Positions 35,867 to 44,909 of a stretch of DNA of 64,000 nucleotides are shown here, piece after piece. Made by a program: the position numbers and the translations under genes. Under the pieces are notes generated by a model, which made no database searches, was not told where the DNA came from, and saw only the letters and a list, made by a program, of their open reading frames with translations. This DNA comes from Carnobacteriaceae bacterium zg-C25 (GTDB lineage Bacteria > Bacillota > Bacilli > Lactobacillales > Aerococcaceae): NCBI GenBank assembly GCA_017945845.1, contig CP072828.1, positions 620,001-684,000 on the forward strand, in the 5' to 3' direction. The stretch's first letter is position 1; each line of letters begins with the position of its first letter.

Positions 35867-37180
35867 ATGAAAATTCCAACATTAGCCATTGTAGGAAGAC
35901 CAAACGTTGGTAAATCAACCATTTTTAATCGCTTAGTCGGCGAACGTATTTCCATTGTTGAAGATATTTCTGGTGTGACGCGTGATCGCATTTATGCACA
36001 AGGGACATGGCTAGAAAAACCATTTAACGTTATTGATACGGGTGGTATTGAATTAAGTGATGAACCGTTCATGTCACAAATTAAACACCAAGCTGAAATT
36101 GCCATTGATGAAGCGGATGTTATCATTTGTTTAACAAGTGTTCGTGAAGGGGTTACTGAAGCGGATGAATATGTTGCACGCCTTTTACATAAAAGTAAAA
36201 AGCCTGTTATTTTAGCGGTGAATAAAGCGGATAATCCGGAACAACGCAATGAAGTGTATGAATTTTATTCATTGGGATTAGGTGATCCGTTCCCGATTTC
36301 TGGAAGTCATGGATTAGGATTAGGGGACTTATTAGATGAAGTTTTCCGTCAATTACCAGATTCTTTTGAAGATGAAATAGATGATGACAAAATTCGTTTT
36401 TCATTAATCGGTCGACCAAACGTTGGTAAATCGTCATTAGTTAATGCGATTCTTGGTGAAGATCGTGTGATTGTGTCTAATGTCGCTGGAACAACGCGTG
36501 ATGCCATTGATACAGAATTTACAGATGAAGACGGTACCGTTTTCCAAATGATTGATACGGCTGGTATTCGTAAACGCGGTAAAGTTTATGAATCAACTGA
36601 AAAGTACAGTGTTTTACGTGCCTTACGTGCCATTGATCGTAGTGATGTTGTTTTAATGGTGTTAAATGCCGAAGAAGGCATTCAAGAGCAAGATAAAAAA
36701 GTGGCTGGTTACGCACATGACGCTGGAAAAGGTGTGATTATTGTGGTAAACAAGTGGGACGCCATTGAAAAAGATACGCATACGATGAAAAAATTTGAAG
36801 AGGATATTCGTGGGCATTTCTTATACTTGGACTACGCACCAATTGTTTTTGTATCGGCATTGACAAAACAACGTTTGAGTTTATTGCCTGAATTGATTAA
36901 AACGGTAAGTGAAAATCAAAATTTACGAATTAGTTCATCTTTATTAAATGATGTTTTATTAGATGCTATTGCAACTAATCCAACACCAACAGATAAAGGC
37001 AAACGATTAAAAATTTACTACTTAACACAAGTTGCGGTGAAACCACCAACATTTGTTGCTTTTGTAAACGACAAAGAATTAATGCATTTTTCTTATGAGC
37101 GCTTTTTAGAAAATCAATTGCGTGCAACGTTTGAATTTGACGGAACACCAATTAAAATGATTACACGCGAACGTACATAA
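35867..37180 (+). CDS. der: Ribosome-associated GTPase Der (EngA)
   Basis: The 437-residue protein has two tandem GTPase domains, each with a P-loop (GRPNVGKST near residue 9; GRPNVGKSS near residue 182), DTGG or DTAG switch motifs and NKAD or NKWD base-recognition motifs. A KH-like domain lies at the C-terminus. Der is essential for 50S subunit assembly. AAAGAGGTG precedes the ATG. No separate promoter is visible, so it is probably expressed by readthrough of the preceding terminator. Confidence 0.97.
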   Translation: MKIPTLAIVGRPNVGKSTIFNRLVGERISIVEDISGVTRDRIYAQGTWLEKPFNVIDTGGIELSDEPFMSQIKHQAEIAIDEADVIICLTSVREGVTEADEYVARLLHKSKKPVILAVNKADNPEQRNEVYEFYSLGLGDPFPISGSHGLGLGDLLDEVFRQLPDSFEDEIDDDKIRFSLIGRPNVGKSSLVNAILGEDRVIVSNVAGTTRDAIDTEFTDEDGTVFQMIDTAGIRKRGKVYESTEKYSVLRALRAIDRSDVVLMVLNAEEGIQEQDKKVAGYAHDAGKGVIIVVNKWDAIEKDTHTMKKFEEDIRGHFLYLDYAPIVFVSALTKQRLSLLPELIKTVSENQNLRISSSLLNDVLLDAIATNPTPTDKGKRLKIYYLTQVAVKPPTFVAFVNDKELMHFSYERFLENQLRATFEFDGTPIKMITRERT

Positions 37181-37231
37181 AATGTACTGAAAGAATACCG
37201 TACCTATGAGATTGTAATCGGTTGAATGTGG

Positions 37232-37260
37232 TTGCATTGATAGGGGGAATGTGGTATATT
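37232..37260 (+). promoter_or_regulatory. Promoter of hup
   Basis: TTGCAT (37232-37237), a 17-base spacer and an extended -10, TGG-TATATT (TATATT 37255-37260). The start would be near 37267, giving a 75-base leader. Confidence 0.75.
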
Positions 37261-37342
37261 ATGGTAGTGATTTTGAATAACTAATATTCAAAATAATCGC
37301 ATAGCAATATTAAATTTGTTATGTCATATTGGAGGTGAAATA

Positions 37343-37618
37343 ATGGCAAATAGAGCAGACTTAGTAGAACGCGTAGCAAACGAAACAGGCTTCACAAAAA
37401 AAGATGTTGCTTTAACAGTTGATGCGTTATTCGATACAATTCAAGCAGCTTTAGCTAAAGGCGAAAAAGTTCAAATTATTGGTTTTGGTAACTTTGAAGT
37501 TCGTGAGCGTGCAGCCCGTAAAGGTCGCAACCCTCAAACAGGTGAGGAAATTAAAATTAAAGCAAGTAAAGTACCAGGTTTCAAAGCTGGTAAAGCATTG
37601 AAAGATGCAGTTAAATAA
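37343..37618 (+). CDS. hup: DNA-binding protein HU
   Basis: The 91 residues are a typical [22 protein letters not shown] at the N-terminus, [20 protein letters not shown] with the beta arm and its conserved proline, and [15 protein letters not shown] at the end. HU bends and compacts the nucleoid as a dimer. TGGAGGTG lies eight bases before ATG 37343; an upstream in-frame ATG at 37316 lacks HU sequence. It has a strong own promoter and terminator, fitting high expression. Confidence 0.98.
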   Translation: MANRADLVERVANETGFTKKDVALTVDALFDTIQAALAKGEKVQIIGFGNFEVRERAARKGRNPQTGEEIKIKASKVPGFKAGKALKDAVK

Positions 37619-37631
37619 TTAACAACAATCG

Positions 37632-37668
37632 CCCCCTTAAATCTGTGTATTTAAGGGGGATATTTAGT
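37632..37668 (+). terminator. Terminator of hup
   Basis: CCCCCTTAAAT (37632-37642) pairs perfectly with ATTTAAGGGGG (37649-37659). The T run after it is poor (ATATTTA). Confidence 0.75.
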
Positions 37669-37728
37669 AAAATGAGTTATTTATAATTGATTTTACTAAG
37701 TAGATGTTTATCGTTAAAAGGAGTATAT

Positions 37729-38979
37729 ATGGTTGCATTAGATCAACGAATTATTGAATCATTAACACAAAATTCACAAGAAACGTTTAAATTAATAGAA
37801 GAGTATGCTAAATATTGTGAAGATACTTTAGATGTCCAGTCGGGGTATGATTTGGCTTTGCGTATTCAGGAACTAGGTTTTATTGAAGAAGCGTTAGCGT
37901 TGACCAATCGTTTGTACGATGTCTACCCGGATGACGCGTTAGTTTTATTACGTGCAGAATTATGTATTGATAAAAATGAATTGGATGAAGCAATTGATCA
38001 ATTGTTACACATTGAAGAAGATAGTGATTATTATGTATCTGCTTTATTAGTCATGGCAGACGCTTATCAACAGTTAGAATTGTATGAGGTGGCGTTAGAA
38101 AAACTAAAACTAGCAAAACGATTAGCCAAAGATGAGCCTGTTATTGATTTAGCTTTGTTTGAACTGTATTTTTATATGGGTGAAAACCAAAAAGCGTATC
38201 AATCGTTAGTGTCACTTGAACATAATGAATTGATTGAAGAGAGTATCTACGTTAAAAAAATGGCGAGAGTTTTAGGGGCAATGGGTGAATATGAAGAAGT
38301 TGTGAGCAGTTTAGACCAGTTATCTAGCGAAGAACACGATTCTGAAAGTTTATTTGAATTGGGATTGGCTTACTATCAATTAAAAGAGTATTCTCGAGCG
38401 CATCATCAATTTAAAGAGCTATTACAAAAAGACCCTGATTTCTATTCGGCGTATTATTACTTCGGTACATCGGCTATTGATTGTGGTTTTATGGATGAAG
38501 GCATTACCTATTTAGAGATGGCTTTACAACACAATCCGTATCACGAAACGCTATATGTGACGTTGTTTGATGTGTATCAAAAGAAAAATGACGTTGATAA
38601 AATCAATGCGTTAGGTGAATCGGCGCAACAAAACAACATTGATGGCCTTTCTTGGATGATTAAGTGGTCGCGTCATTTATTGCATTTTGAAGAATACGAT
38701 ACCGTTATTGAACAGATTGAACGGTATTTTGAAATGGACGATGAAGAAAGTGAGCTTTACTGGATTTTAGCGAGTGCCTATGCCGCTTTAGAAGATGATG
38801 TGAATGCGCAAAAATGGTATGAACAGGCGTATCTCATTTTTGAAGATAACGTTGAATTTTTACAAGAATACGCTTTGTATTTACGAGAAATTGGGAAACG
38901 TGATTTGTTTGAAACGATGATGTCACGTATTAAAACGCTTGATGGTAGTCAAGTGGATGAATTTGGAGAAGATTTTTAA
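37729..38979 (+). CDS. Tetratricopeptide repeat protein
   Basis: The 416 residues are rich in acidic and aromatic residues and built from about ten TPR-like helical hairpins, for example LFELGLAYYQLKEYSRAHHQ and YWILASAYAALEDDVNAQKW. TPR arrays bind protein partners; no catalytic domain or signal peptide is present. A TPR gene between hup and cca occurs in related Firmicutes, but its role is not established. AAAAGGAG precedes ATG 37729; the frame opens earlier (37687) without a ribosome binding site. cca overlaps its stop by one base. Confidence 0.88.
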   Translation: MVALDQRIIESLTQNSQETFKLIEEYAKYCEDTLDVQSGYDLALRIQELGFIEEALALTNRLYDVYPDDALVLLRAELCIDKNELDEAIDQLLHIEEDSDYYVSALLVMADAYQQLELYEVALEKLKLAKRLAKDEPVIDLALFELYFYMGENQKAYQSLVSLEHNELIEESIYVKKMARVLGAMGEYEEVVSSLDQLSSEEHDSESLFELGLAYYQLKEYSRAHHQFKELLQKDPDFYSAYYYFGTSAIDCGFMDEGITYLEMALQHNPYHETLYVTLFDVYQKKNDVDKINALGESAQQNNIDGLSWMIKWSRHLLHFEEYDTVIEQIERYFEMDDEESELYWILASAYAALEDDVNAQKWYEQAYLIFEDNVEFLQEYALYLREIGKRDLFETMMSRIKTLDGSQVDEFGEDF

Positions 38980-40181
38980 TGAACAATCATTTTGAACAAG
39001 CCTATCCCGTACTGGATAAAATAGAAAAAGCAGGATTTCAAGCCTATTTTGTCGGTGGGTGTGTTAGAGATTATTTGTTAAATAAAACCATTGCTGATGT
39101 GGATATTGCAACCAGTGCCTATCCACAAGAGATTAAATCTATTTTTCAAACGACATTTGATGTGGGCATTGAGCATGGAACGGTGCTGGTATTGTATCAT
39201 CAAGTCGGTTATGAAATTACCACTTTTCGTACGGAAAGCACTTATCAAGATTTTAGAAGACCCGATCAAGTGACGTTTGTCAGAGATTTGAAAGATGATT
39301 TAATGCGACGTGATTTTACAATTAATGCGCTAGCCATGGATAAATCGGGTAAAATATTCGATTATTATAACGGTCAAAACGATTTACATGAAGGTATTAT
39401 ACGTGCTGTAGGATCACCGACAGAAAGATTTCATGAAGATGCGTTACGGATGATGCGCGGTGTACGATTTAGTGCGCAGTTAGGGTTTGATATTGAACCT
39501 AAAACATTACGAGGTATTGCTGAAAATGCACATTTATTAGAGAAAATTGCCGTAGAACGTATAGCAGTAGAACTACAAAAGCTATTTGCTTCAACGAATA
39601 AGCAAAAAGGCATTCATTATTTACTGGAAGCTAATTTGCATCGTTATTGTCCACAAATGGCGCATTTAAGTGAAGCGTTATTAAAATTAGCGACATTGCC
39701 TGTGTTTAAGGACGATTACGTCAATTGGGGATTACTCATGTACTTTGGGCAATTGACGATTCATGAAGCAAAAGCATTTTTAAAAAAATGGAAACTATCC
39801 AATGAAATCATTAACAAAAGTATCGCGTTAATGGAAGTCATTGCTTATCGTTTATCATGTGCTAAATTTGAGAATACCTTTTTGTTTTTACACGAAGAAG
39901 ATGTGGTTGAAAATGCACAACAATTTTTAAGCGATGCCTACGATACGTTTGTCTATGAAGATACTGCATTACTTTTCAGTCAATTGCCTTTACGCAGCAC
40001 AAAAGATTTAGCAGTAAACGGGCGTGATATTATGCAATTGTTAAATCGACATCAATCTGGTGCGTTTATTGGTGAAATTATCAAAACATTAACGCATAAA
40101 GTTCTGTCTCTTGAATTGAAAAATACAAAAAATGATTTATCACATTATATTTTGACACATTTTTCACACTATAAAGGATAA
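38979..40181 (+). CDS. cca: CCA tRNA nucleotidyltransferase
   Basis: The 400-residue class II nucleotidyltransferase has GGCVRDYLLNKTIADVDIAT (near residue 27) with the GG and DxD motifs, RRDFTINALAMD near residue 107 and the nucleotide-selecting region EDALRMMRGVRFSAQLGF near residue 150. It builds or repairs the 3' CCA of tRNAs. It is needed for genes such as tRNA-Leu here that do not encode CCA. The ATG overlaps the TPR gene stop, and the PBP gene follows after two bases, so the three are one operon. Confidence 0.96.
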   Translation: MNNHFEQAYPVLDKIEKAGFQAYFVGGCVRDYLLNKTIADVDIATSAYPQEIKSIFQTTFDVGIEHGTVLVLYHQVGYEITTFRTESTYQDFRRPDQVTFVRDLKDDLMRRDFTINALAMDKSGKIFDYYNGQNDLHEGIIRAVGSPTERFHEDALRMMRGVRFSAQLGFDIEPKTLRGIAENAHLLEKIAVERIAVELQKLFASTNKQKGIHYLLEANLHRYCPQMAHLSEALLKLATLPVFKDDYVNWGLLMYFGQLTIHEAKAFLKKWKLSNEIINKSIALMEVIAYRLSCAKFENTFLFLHEEDVVENAQQFLSDAYDTFVYEDTALLFSQLPLRSTKDLAVNGRDIMQLLNRHQSGAFIGEIIKTLTHKVLSLELKNTKNDLSHYILTHFSHYKG

Positions 40182-40183
40182 CT

Positions 40184-42205
40184 ATGATGAAAAACTTTTG
40201 GCATTCTTTGAATGCCTTTTTAAAAAAATATCATATCATTAAATTACTATTTACCATTTCGTTATTGATGATGCTACTATTGAGTAGTTATTTGATTTTT
40301 TTAGCAAAGATAACCGATGTTAAAAACTTACAAAATACACTGTCGCATCGCACCATTATTTATGATGAAAGTGGCAATGAAGCCGGGCAATTACTCAATC
40401 AAAAAGGAACGTACATTGGTTTAAATGATGTTTCGCCGTATTTTATTGATGGTGTCATTGCAACAGAAGATCAACGATTCTATGACCATAAAGGATACGA
40501 TGCGATGGGGATTGCTCGAGCATCTGTCAGTTTTTTGACGAGTGGTTTTTCGAAAGATGGCGGTGGTGGCTCTACACTGACGCAACAACTGGCTAAAAAT
40601 GCTTATTTGACACAAAAGCAAAGCTTTTTGAGAAAATTTCAAGAGTTATTTTTAGCCATTGAAATTGAAAAATACTATTCAAAAGACGATATTCTCACCA
40701 TGTACATCAATCATGCGTATTTTGGCGAGGGTGTTTGGGGTGTTGAAGATGCATCGCATAAATATTTCGGTAAATCAGCAAAAGAGCTAAACATACAAGA
40801 AGCTGCTATGCTGACTGGAATGTTAAAAGGGCCTAACTTATATAACCCGTACAACAATGAACAAGTTGCCAAAAATCGACGGGATACGGTGCTTGAAGTA
40901 ATGTTAGGTGCTAAAAAGATTACACAGCAACAATATGATGAAGCAGTAAACACCACAATCCAACTCAATGATACATACCATGAAGTGTCGCATTATCGCT
41001 ATCCGTATTATTTTGATGCGGTGATTGCTGAAGCGGTTGACGTGTATGGGATTAGTGAGGACGATTTGTATACAAAAGGCTATAAAATTTATACGTCTTT
41101 AAATCAAAATTATCAAAAAACGTTAGAAACGCATGCTGAAGATGAAACGTTGTTTCCGAATAATCCAAATGTACTAGTGCAAAATGCTGCCATGGTCACA
41201 AATCCTAAAACGGGAGGGATACAAGCGATTGTTGGTGGGCGTGGAAAGCATGTTTATCGCGGATTTAATCGCGCGTATCAAATGCATCGTCAACCTGGAT
41301 CGGTTTTAAAACCGTTAGTTGTATACACGCCGGCGTTAGAAATGGGTTATACACCAAGAAGTGTTTTATTAGACGAAGTTGTTTCGTACGGTAGTGATCA
41401 ATACACACCGCAAAATTGGGATTATCAAACGGTAGGTAGCTTGCCGATGTATCAAGCGCTTGCGTTATCTAAAAATACGAGTGCCGTATGGTTGTTGAAT
41501 GAAATTGGTATCGATAAAGGACTTGAAAAATTGTCTCTTTTCGGCATTGAAACAACACCAGATGATCGTTATTTAGGTGTTGCATTGGGTGGTATGACAA
41601 AAGGGACAACGGTTAAGGCAATTAATGAGGCGTATACGGCATTTGCTAATGACGGGGTTCGTTTAGAAAGCTACTTGATTACGAAAATTGAAGATGTTAA
41701 TGGTGAAGTGGTGACACAAAAAACGTTTACAACACAACATCACGTCATGGATGCAACAGTTGCTTCACAGATGACACAAATGATGATGGGGGTTTATCAA
41801 GACGGTGGGACTGCTCCGATGGCAACTTATAACAATTTGAAAATTGCTGGAAAAACAGGGACTACCGAGTCAACTGTTGATTCGTCAGATATGTGGGCTG
41901 TTGGGTATACGAAAGATTTTGTCTATACAACGTGGATTGGATACGATGAGACGACTGACGAAAACTACTTAAAAATGAATGAGGGCGATAGCATTAAACC
42001 GTTATTTAAAGAAACAATAAACGATTTACTAGCGCATTCACCACAAACGCCATTTCATTTGGAATCGGTTCATGAAAGTGTTGTCAAAGAACAAGAAGAG
42101 GCGAAAAAACGCAATTGGTTCCAAAGTATACAAGAAAATGTTGGTTCATTCGTTGATCAGCAATTAAATCATTTAAAATCGCTATTTAAACAATGGTTTC
42201 CGTAG
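40184..42205 (+). CDS. Class A penicillin-binding protein (transglycosylase/transpeptidase)
   Basis: The 673-residue protein has one N-terminal membrane anchor (about 20-42). The GT51 glycosyltransferase domain shows EDQRFYDHKGYDAMGIARA and GGGSTLTQQLAKN. The transpeptidase domain has SVLK (in RQPGSVLKPLV), SKN and AGKTGTTEST. It polymerises lipid II and cross-links peptidoglycan outside the membrane. The arrangement is that of PBP1a/2a-type enzymes; the exact paralogue cannot be fixed. It directly follows cca. Confidence 0.94.
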   Translation: MMKNFWHSLNAFLKKYHIIKLLFTISLLMMLLLSSYLIFLAKITDVKNLQNTLSHRTIIYDESGNEAGQLLNQKGTYIGLNDVSPYFIDGVIATEDQRFYDHKGYDAMGIARASVSFLTSGFSKDGGGGSTLTQQLAKNAYLTQKQSFLRKFQELFLAIEIEKYYSKDDILTMYINHAYFGEGVWGVEDASHKYFGKSAKELNIQEAAMLTGMLKGPNLYNPYNNEQVAKNRRDTVLEVMLGAKKITQQQYDEAVNTTIQLNDTYHEVSHYRYPYYFDAVIAEAVDVYGISEDDLYTKGYKIYTSLNQNYQKTLETHAEDETLFPNNPNVLVQNAAMVTNPKTGGIQAIVGGRGKHVYRGFNRAYQMHRQPGSVLKPLVVYTPALEMGYTPRSVLLDEVVSYGSDQYTPQNWDYQTVGSLPMYQALALSKNTSAVWLLNEIGIDKGLEKLSLFGIETTPDDRYLGVALGGMTKGTTVKAINEAYTAFANDGVRLESYLITKIEDVNGEVVTQKTFTTQHHVMDATVASQMTQMMMGVYQDGGTAPMATYNNLKIAGKTGTTESTVDSSDMWAVGYTKDFVYTTWIGYDETTDENYLKMNEGDSIKPLFKETINDLLAHSPQTPFHLESVHESVVKEQEEAKKRNWFQSIQENVGSFVDQQLNHLKSLFKQWFP

Positions 42206-42213
42206 TGAATAAG

Positions 42214-42242
42214 TTGCGACTCAAATGAAATTTGCTTATAAT
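42214..42242 (+). promoter_or_regulatory. Promoter of the membrane protein-MBL-lplA unit
   Basis: TTGCGA (42214-42219), a 17-base spacer and a consensus TATAAT (42237-42242). Start near 42249, so the in-frame ATG at 42225 cannot be used. Confidence 0.8.
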
Positions 42243-42272
42243 AAAACTATTGACTTATTGAAGGAGAAGTAC

Positions 42273-43067
42273 ATGGATTTAAAAACGTTTATGATGACCA
42301 TCAAGCGATTTTCATCTCATATTGTGATGAAGTTACTTGTTATGCCAATGGCATTGTTACTATTCGGTGTAACGTATGGGTCTAGATTAGGAAAAGTGAA
42401 TGTTTTAGGGACATTTATTTTATTGATTTTTGTTGTGTTGTCACAATTTTTAGAGCATTATTTTTATTTGCAACAAACAAAAAAAGGAACGATTAACTGG
42501 CAATCGGCATATCCAATTATTGCATTAAATGTTTTGTTGATTCTGTTAATGTTTCCGTTGACCAATGCGATTTTTTCAATTTTAGCGTTGACGTATTTTG
42601 TCAGCATTTTACTCGTGTATGGCTTTTTTAAATTAAGAGGAACATTATATTTTATTGTCATACAAGTATTTTTAAAAGGGTTAGTGCTAACGGTATTATC
42701 GGTTTTTATGCAAATCAATTTCATTTCGTATGAATTAATTTTTGCAACGGTGCCAATTTTGTGTTTATTGCTATTTTATTTTAGTGAGATTGAAAAATTG
42801 GAAGTTAAACAATATCGTGCATTACACGCAAGTCTGTCTAGCTTAAATTTATTAAGTTTGTTAGGTTGGTTAGGTACATTGAGTTCTCCAATTGCACTGA
42901 TGCGATTAGTATTAAATAATTATTTTATGCTGTTATTATGGGGAATTGCCGGTGCAATCATGCTTAAAGTGATGTTAGATAATAAAAAGAAAACACAATT
43001 TGCTAAACAAAAAAACTTTATGGCAACCATTTTTTCATGCGTTATTTTAATTTATTGCTTTATATAG
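42273..43067 (+). CDS. Unrecognised polytopic membrane protein
   Basis: I do not recognise this 264-residue protein. It has about eight membrane segments, few charged residues outside short loops, and no Asp-rich motif of UbiA-type enzymes. One cytoplasmic-type loop carries SEIEKLEVKQYRALHASLSS, and the end is hydrophobic (IFSCVILIYCFI). AAGGAG lies six bases before ATG 42273. It is the first gene of a unit with an MBL-fold hydrolase (nine-base gap) and lplA, which raises but does not prove a link to one of them. Confidence 0.75.
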   Translation: MDLKTFMMTIKRFSSHIVMKLLVMPMALLLFGVTYGSRLGKVNVLGTFILLIFVVLSQFLEHYFYLQQTKKGTINWQSAYPIIALNVLLILLMFPLTNAIFSILALTYFVSILLVYGFFKLRGTLYFIVIQVFLKGLVLTVLSVFMQINFISYELIFATVPILCLLLFYFSEIEKLEVKQYRALHASLSSLNLLSLLGWLGTLSSPIALMRLVLNNYFMLLLWGIAGAIMLKVMLDNKKKTQFAKQKNFMATIFSCVILIYCFI

Positions 43068-43076
43068 GAGATTTCT

Positions 43077-43814
43077 ATGAAACTGACGATTCTTGGTTGT
43101 ATGGGGGCATATCCTTCAAATAATATGGCTACAAGTAGTTATTTAATCGAATCAGACGGATTTAAATTACTTTTGGATATGGGTAGCAGTAGTTTTCAAA
43201 ATTTAGCTAAAATCATGGAACCTACAGATATTGATGCTTTAATTTTGTCACACTACCATCATGATCATATTGCAGATGTTGGTGTTTTATCCTATGCATT
43301 TCAATTAAAACCTGTTTTAGAAGAGAAAAAACAAAAACAGTTAACCATTTATGCACATCAACAAAATGAGCGTTTTTCAGATTTAACCATTCCGAACGTA
43401 TCAACGGGAATAGCGTATAATCCGGAAGAAATATTACGTGTCGGACCATTTAAAATCACTTTTCTTAAAACTATTCATCCAGTTATTTGTTATGCGATGC
43501 GCATTGAAGATAAAGTGTCTAAAAAAGTGTTAGTTTACACAGCAGATTCTGCTTATCTTGCCGACTTCATTACATTTGCTAAAAATGCTGATATGTTGTT
43601 AGCGGATGGGATGCTATTAGATGGAAATGAAAATCATCCGGCACATATGACAAGTGCTCAAGTGGCTAAAATTGCCGAGTTAGCCGATGTTAAAGAAGTG
43701 GTGTTGACACATTTACCACCATTTAATCAAGAAACATTATTGCAACAAGCAAAAGCAGTAAATGAAACCATATCGTTTCATTTAGCAAAAGATTTAGATG
43801 AGTACACAATTTAA
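43077..43814 (+). CDS. MBL-fold metallo-hydrolase (RNase Z-like, YhfI type)
   Basis: The 245 residues have the metallo-beta-lactamase fold with the metal site SHYHHDHIAD (HxHxDH) near residue 60, a later His in KTIHPVICYAMR, the bridging Asp in YTADSAY and a final His in VVLTHLPPF. This is close to the RNase Z and phosphodiesterase branch; B. subtilis YhfI lies next to lplJ in the same way. The substrate is unknown. A short spacing with TAGGAG separates it from the membrane protein, and lplA follows after 15 bases. Confidence 0.88.
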   Translation: MKLTILGCMGAYPSNNMATSSYLIESDGFKLLLDMGSSSFQNLAKIMEPTDIDALILSHYHHDHIADVGVLSYAFQLKPVLEEKKQKQLTIYAHQQNERFSDLTIPNVSTGIAYNPEEILRVGPFKITFLKTIHPVICYAMRIEDKVSKKVLVYTADSAYLADFITFAKNADMLLADGMLLDGNENHPAHMTSAQVAKIAELADVKEVVLTHLPPFNQETLLQQAKAVNETISFHLAKDLDEYTI

Positions 43815-43829
43815 AGGAGACCGTTTAGT

Positions 43830-44852
43830 ATGTATTTTGTGGACAATAAAGAAATTACAGACCCACGCATTAATATTGCGTTGGAAACTTATTTAGTTGA
43901 AAATCGATTGGTCGATGAACCCATTTTATTATTTTACATTAATGAACCGTCAATCATTATTGGACGTAATCAAAACACAATTGCCGAAGTGAACCAAGCG
44001 TATGTCGAGGAAAATGGAATTCATGTCGTGCGTCGTATGTCTGGTGGTGGTGCAGTTTATCACGATTTAGGTAATTTCTCTTTTTGCTTTATTAAAGATG
44101 CAGATGGATCGTTTAGAGATTTTGGTAAATTTACACAACCTGTTATTGAAGCGTTGCACAAAATGGGTGTTGAAGGTGCTGAATTAAAAGGTCGAAACGA
44201 TTTACTCATTGGCGATAAAAAGTTTTCAGGAAATGCCATGTATGAAAAAAATGGGCGCATGACGGCTCATGGAACGATTTTATTTGATTCTGACTTGGAC
44301 GCCGTAACAAAAGCGTTAAAACCACGTAAAGAAAAAATTGAATCAAAAGGAATTCAATCGGTTCGTTCACGTGTTACGAATATTAAACCATTTGTTTCGG
44401 ATGCGTACAAACACATGACGACACGCGAATTTCGTGATAGCTTATTACTTGAAATTTTTGCGGTTGAAAAACGTGAAGATGTTAAAGAATTGCATTTAAC
44501 TGAGGAAGATTGGGAAAAAGTATACGCCATTCGTGATGAGCGATTTGGTAATTGGAATTGGAATTATGGACAATCGCCAGAGTATACGATTGAACATTAT
44601 CATAAGTTTCCGTTTGGATTAGTCGAATATAAACTAAACGTTGATAATGGTGTCATTAAAGATATTAAAATTTATGGTGACTTCTTCGGATTGGGAGACA
44701 TTAGCGATGTTGAGAACGCCTTGATTGGTACAAAGTTTGAAACACAGGCTGTTCAAGCTGTTTTTGAAAAGGTAAATGTTACAAAATATTTTGGAAATAT
44801 TACGGCACAAGAACTAACCACTGTATTAGTACATGGCTCGAGTGCATTATAA
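43830..44852 (+). CDS. lplA: Lipoate-protein ligase A
   Basis: The 340-residue protein has the LplA/biotin-ligase fold. RRMSGGGAVYHDLGN is near residue 69, the lipoyl-AMP site GRNDLLIGDKKFSGNAMY follows, and the C-terminal accessory domain runs from about 250. It attaches free lipoate, using ATP, to the lipoyl domains of 2-oxoacid dehydrogenases or GcvH. AAAGGAG precedes the ATG. It ends the unit started at 42273 and is followed by a clear terminator. Confidence 0.95.
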   Translation: MYFVDNKEITDPRINIALETYLVENRLVDEPILLFYINEPSIIIGRNQNTIAEVNQAYVEENGIHVVRRMSGGGAVYHDLGNFSFCFIKDADGSFRDFGKFTQPVIEALHKMGVEGAELKGRNDLLIGDKKFSGNAMYEKNGRMTAHGTILFDSDLDAVTKALKPRKEKIESKGIQSVRSRVTNIKPFVSDAYKHMTTREFRDSLLLEIFAVEKREDVKELHLTEEDWEKVYAIRDERFGNWNWNYGQSPEYTIEHYHKFPFGLVEYKLNVDNGVIKDIKIYGDFFGLGDISDVENALIGTKFETQAVQAVFEKVNVTKYFGNITAQELTTVLVHGSSAL

Positions 44853-44857
44853 AAGCT

Positions 44858-44886
44858 AAACAGTATGGTACGGCCATACTGTTTTG
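44858..44886 (+). terminator. Terminator of the lplA unit
   Basis: AAACAGTATGG (44858-44868) pairs perfectly with CCATACTGTTT (44874-44884), followed by TT. Confidence 0.9.
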
Positions 44887-44909
44887 TGCATTTTTGAATT
44901 GAGGAAAGT

